Assembly (NCBI GenBank): GCA_039923455.1 | Contig: JBDTCS010000048.1 | Coordinates: forward strand, 1 to 6,954 | From: JBDTCS01 sp039923455 | GTDB lineage: Bacteria > Bacteroidota > Ignavibacteria > Palsa-1295 | Length of the DNA stretch: 6,954 nucleotides | Direction of reading: 5' to 3' | Shown: positions 5,365 through 6,954 of the stretch, one piece after another | Layout: every line of letters begins with the position of its first letter | Numbering within the stretch: position 1 is the stretch's first letter | Notes under the pieces: model-generated | The model's input: the letters and a program-made list of their open reading frames with translations, nothing else | The model's database searches: none | Told to the model about the DNA's origin: nothing | Translations under genes and position numbers: made by a program

Positions 5365-6954
5365 CTATTTTTTGGCCAACGTGTGCGCAACGACCCAATC
5401 GCCAATCACCTTCATGGCCACCGGAGACATTGTTTCCTTGATTCCAGCATATTCCGTCACGGCACCTGTGGGGGCGGTTTGGAATAAGTGGTTGAGTCCC
5501 TCGAGCTCCTGCACCTTATAATCTTTGTTGCCGCCAAGCTTGAGCGCTGTTTCGATTCCATGCAGATTTTCTTTGGCTACTACCTGCACATCTTTGGAAC
5601 CGTTGATCGCCAATACGGGGATCTGAAGCTTCTTGATGTCGATGCGAGGATCGCGCCGAATCCAGAACCGATACCAAGGTGCGAGGATAGGCTTCATCAT
5701 CTCATCTTTGTGCAGTTCAAAATCCGCTCGCTCTTTTTCCGAAACTTTGGCTGTGCGCAGCTGTGCATCGATCAAATTATCCCAGAGTGGAGTAATTGCT
5801 ATCCTCGCGAGGGAGTCGTTGGGCTCCGAAGCCACAATAGAGTCGATAGAAGAATTAAGATCCAGCTGTGATCGAAGGCTATCCAGAGGGGCTCCGGTTA
5901 CTTTCATGAGTGCTTCTCGTTGCAGCCGCATAAGCTGTCTGCTCGGCACACCTGGCCCGGCAAGCAAAACGACAAACGCAACATCGCTCGATCTGGCGGC
6001 AACCATCGGCGCGATCATTCCACCTTCGCTGTGACCGAGCAAGCCAATCTGTTTTTTGTTGATCTCTTTTCGCGTCTTTAGAAATGTGATGCCAGCTTCA
6101 ACATCTGTTGCGAAATCGCCGCTTGTCGCGTCAAGAAATTTACCCGTTGAAGCGCCGGTTCCGCGATCATCGACACGCAATACCTCAATCCCTTGTCGCG
6201 TAAGATAATCAGCCAGTACCCAAAAAGGATGATGCCCGAGTAGTGTCTCGTTGCGATCTTGTGGACCAGAGCCAGTGATAAGGAGCACAACGGGATGCTG
6301 CCCGGTTGTGCGAGGAATTGTGAGCGTACCTGCCAGCGTATCGTTTCCGGCCGGATTGAAATACGTTACATCCTCTTCATCATACGGATACGGCTTGACC
6401 GGATCCTGAGGCTTCATGGTAGCGGGAAATTTATCAACCAGCTCGAGCTCTAACGGAATCGCTTGCGGCCCTTGCTCCCATGTTCCCTTGAAAAAAGTAT
6501 GCTCCTTTGTCGTACTACCATAATACTTTCCCTTCACGGCCGACACTCGGAAGAAAAAAGAAGTATCACCAAGCACGAGGCTATCGATCGGAAGATCGAG
6601 CATACCTTGATCGACGCTCACGAGTGTGCCGATCGTCCGCCCGGCAGGCAATCGTAAGAGCTCAATACCAAGCCGCAATTCTACGATCCCAGCTTTTAGC
6701 GTACCAAGAAAAAGTTGTGGCCTGTACATCACAAGTGGTATCGGCGTCGTGGCCTGCATCCAAGTGCCCGTGATCACGTTGCCCGAGATCTTGGCATCAT
6801 ACCGGCCATTTGCCTTCGCAATTATGACATGCAGCGAATCACCCGAGATCATCACGAAGCTCATCGAATCTTGCATCGGTGATTGCACCGGACTACACCA
6901 ACTACCCGAAAGCCCCTTCTCCTTCGTACCGGAAAAGGTGAACGAGATCATCAT
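5365..6954 (-). CDS. Alpha/beta hydrolase (S33/esterase type) with two N-terminal beta modules, 5' end missing
   Basis: 529 residues are visible, ending at TAG (5367-5365). Residues 195-529 are an alpha/beta hydrolase: oxyanion-loop ITGSGPQDR (226-234), VDDRGTGAST (261-270), nucleophile elbow GHSEGG (307-312) with S309, a helical lid region (about 335-435, including PWYRFW at 426-431), acid NGSKDVQV (451-458) with D455, and NHLFQ (488-492) with H489. The triad is complete, so it should act as an esterase or peptidase-like hydrolase; the substrate is unknown. Upstream are two related beta modules, about 3-78 and 84-174, each ending in a GTW-x-Q...IPL motif (63-74 and 157-168). The first lacks its expected opening strands and no signal peptide is present, so the ATG codons at the window edge (6954, 6951) are probably internal and the gene continues beyond. 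Relatives of this architecture are usually exported with a signal peptide. No T9SS tail is present, so a periplasmic location is likely (inference). Confidence 0.88.
   Translation of the reverse strand: MMISFTFSGTKEKGLSGSWCSPVQSPMQDSMSFVMISGDSLHVIIAKANGRYDAKISGNVITGTWMQATTPIPLVMYRPQLFLGTLKAGIVELRLGIELLRLPAGRTIGTLVSVDQGMLDLPIDSLVLGDTSFFFRVSAVKGKYYGSTTKEHTFFKGTWEQGPQAIPLELELVDKFPATMKPQDPVKPYPYDEEDVTYFNPAGNDTLAGTLTIPRTTGQHPVVLLITGSGPQDRNETLLGHHPFWVLADYLTRQGIEVLRVDDRGTGASTGKFLDATSGDFATDVEAGITFLKTRKEINKKQIGLLGHSEGGMIAPMVAARSSDVAFVVLLAGPGVPSRQLMRLQREALMKVTGAPLDSLRSQLDLNSSIDSIVASEPNDSLARIAITPLWDNLIDAQLRTAKVSEKERADFELHKDEMMKPILAPWYRFWIRRDPRIDIKKLQIPVLAINGSKDVQVVAKENLHGIETALKLGGNKDYKVQELEGLNHLFQTAPTGAVTEYAGIKETMSPVAMKVIGDWVVAHTLAKK

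Noticed and set aside
5633..6034. Plus-strand open frames opposite the hydrolase
   Set aside because: Antisense to conserved hydrolase motifs and without domain-like features of their own.
6949..6954. ATG codons at the window edge as the hydrolase start
   Set aside because: The first beta module would lack its opening strands and the protein would have no signal peptide; the frame is open to the edge, so the gene most likely continues.

Overview
The window looks like chromosomal DNA of a Bacteroidota-type bacterium (the wider FCB group: Bacteroidota, Chlorobi, Ignavibacteria, Kapabacteria and relatives). Two unrelated proteins end in a type IX secretion (T9SS) sorting tail built around LEQNYPNPF. 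None of the three visible gene starts has a Shine-Dalgarno sequence. One upstream region carries a perfect TAnnTTTG element like the -7 box of Bacteroidota promoters. Base composition is near 50% GC by eye. The exact phylum cannot be fixed from this much sequence; the LEQNYPNPF form of the tail leans towards Ignavibacteria or Kapabacteria-like lineages (inference).

Layout. Positions 1-944 (+) hold the 3' part of an exported arylsulfotransferase-family protein with a T9SS tail. It is followed by three 15-bp tandem repeats and a good Rho-independent terminator (to 1053). A 100-bp spacer with a candidate promoter leads to purT (1155-2327, +), the formate-dependent GAR transformylase of purine synthesis, which starts at TTG. 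purT converges on the ABC exporter gene (2375-4174, -), with 47 bp between them. Upstream of the exporter are a 12-bp palindrome and a candidate promoter. Next comes a 16-bp perfect hairpin that probably terminates the neighbouring gene (4323-5246, -), which encodes a secreted beta-sandwich protein with a T9SS tail. The last gene (5365 to the window end, -) is a secreted-type alpha/beta hydrolase with two N-terminal beta modules; its 5' end lies outside the window.

The genes do not form an evident pathway. purT is core metabolism, the exporter acts at the inner membrane, and three genes encode proteins that are, or probably are, exported. The hydrolase and the 4323-5246 gene could share a transcript (118 bp apart, same strand), but nothing shows a functional link.

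I looked for RNA genes, riboswitches, CRISPR arrays, insertion sequences, attachment sites and defence or mobile genes and saw none. All gaps between genes are under 300 bp. I do not see a previously undescribed system here. The points worth a second look are small: the tandem repeats, the dyads near the promoters, the SD-less starts, a short insertion in one sorting tail and the duplicated module in the hydrolase.
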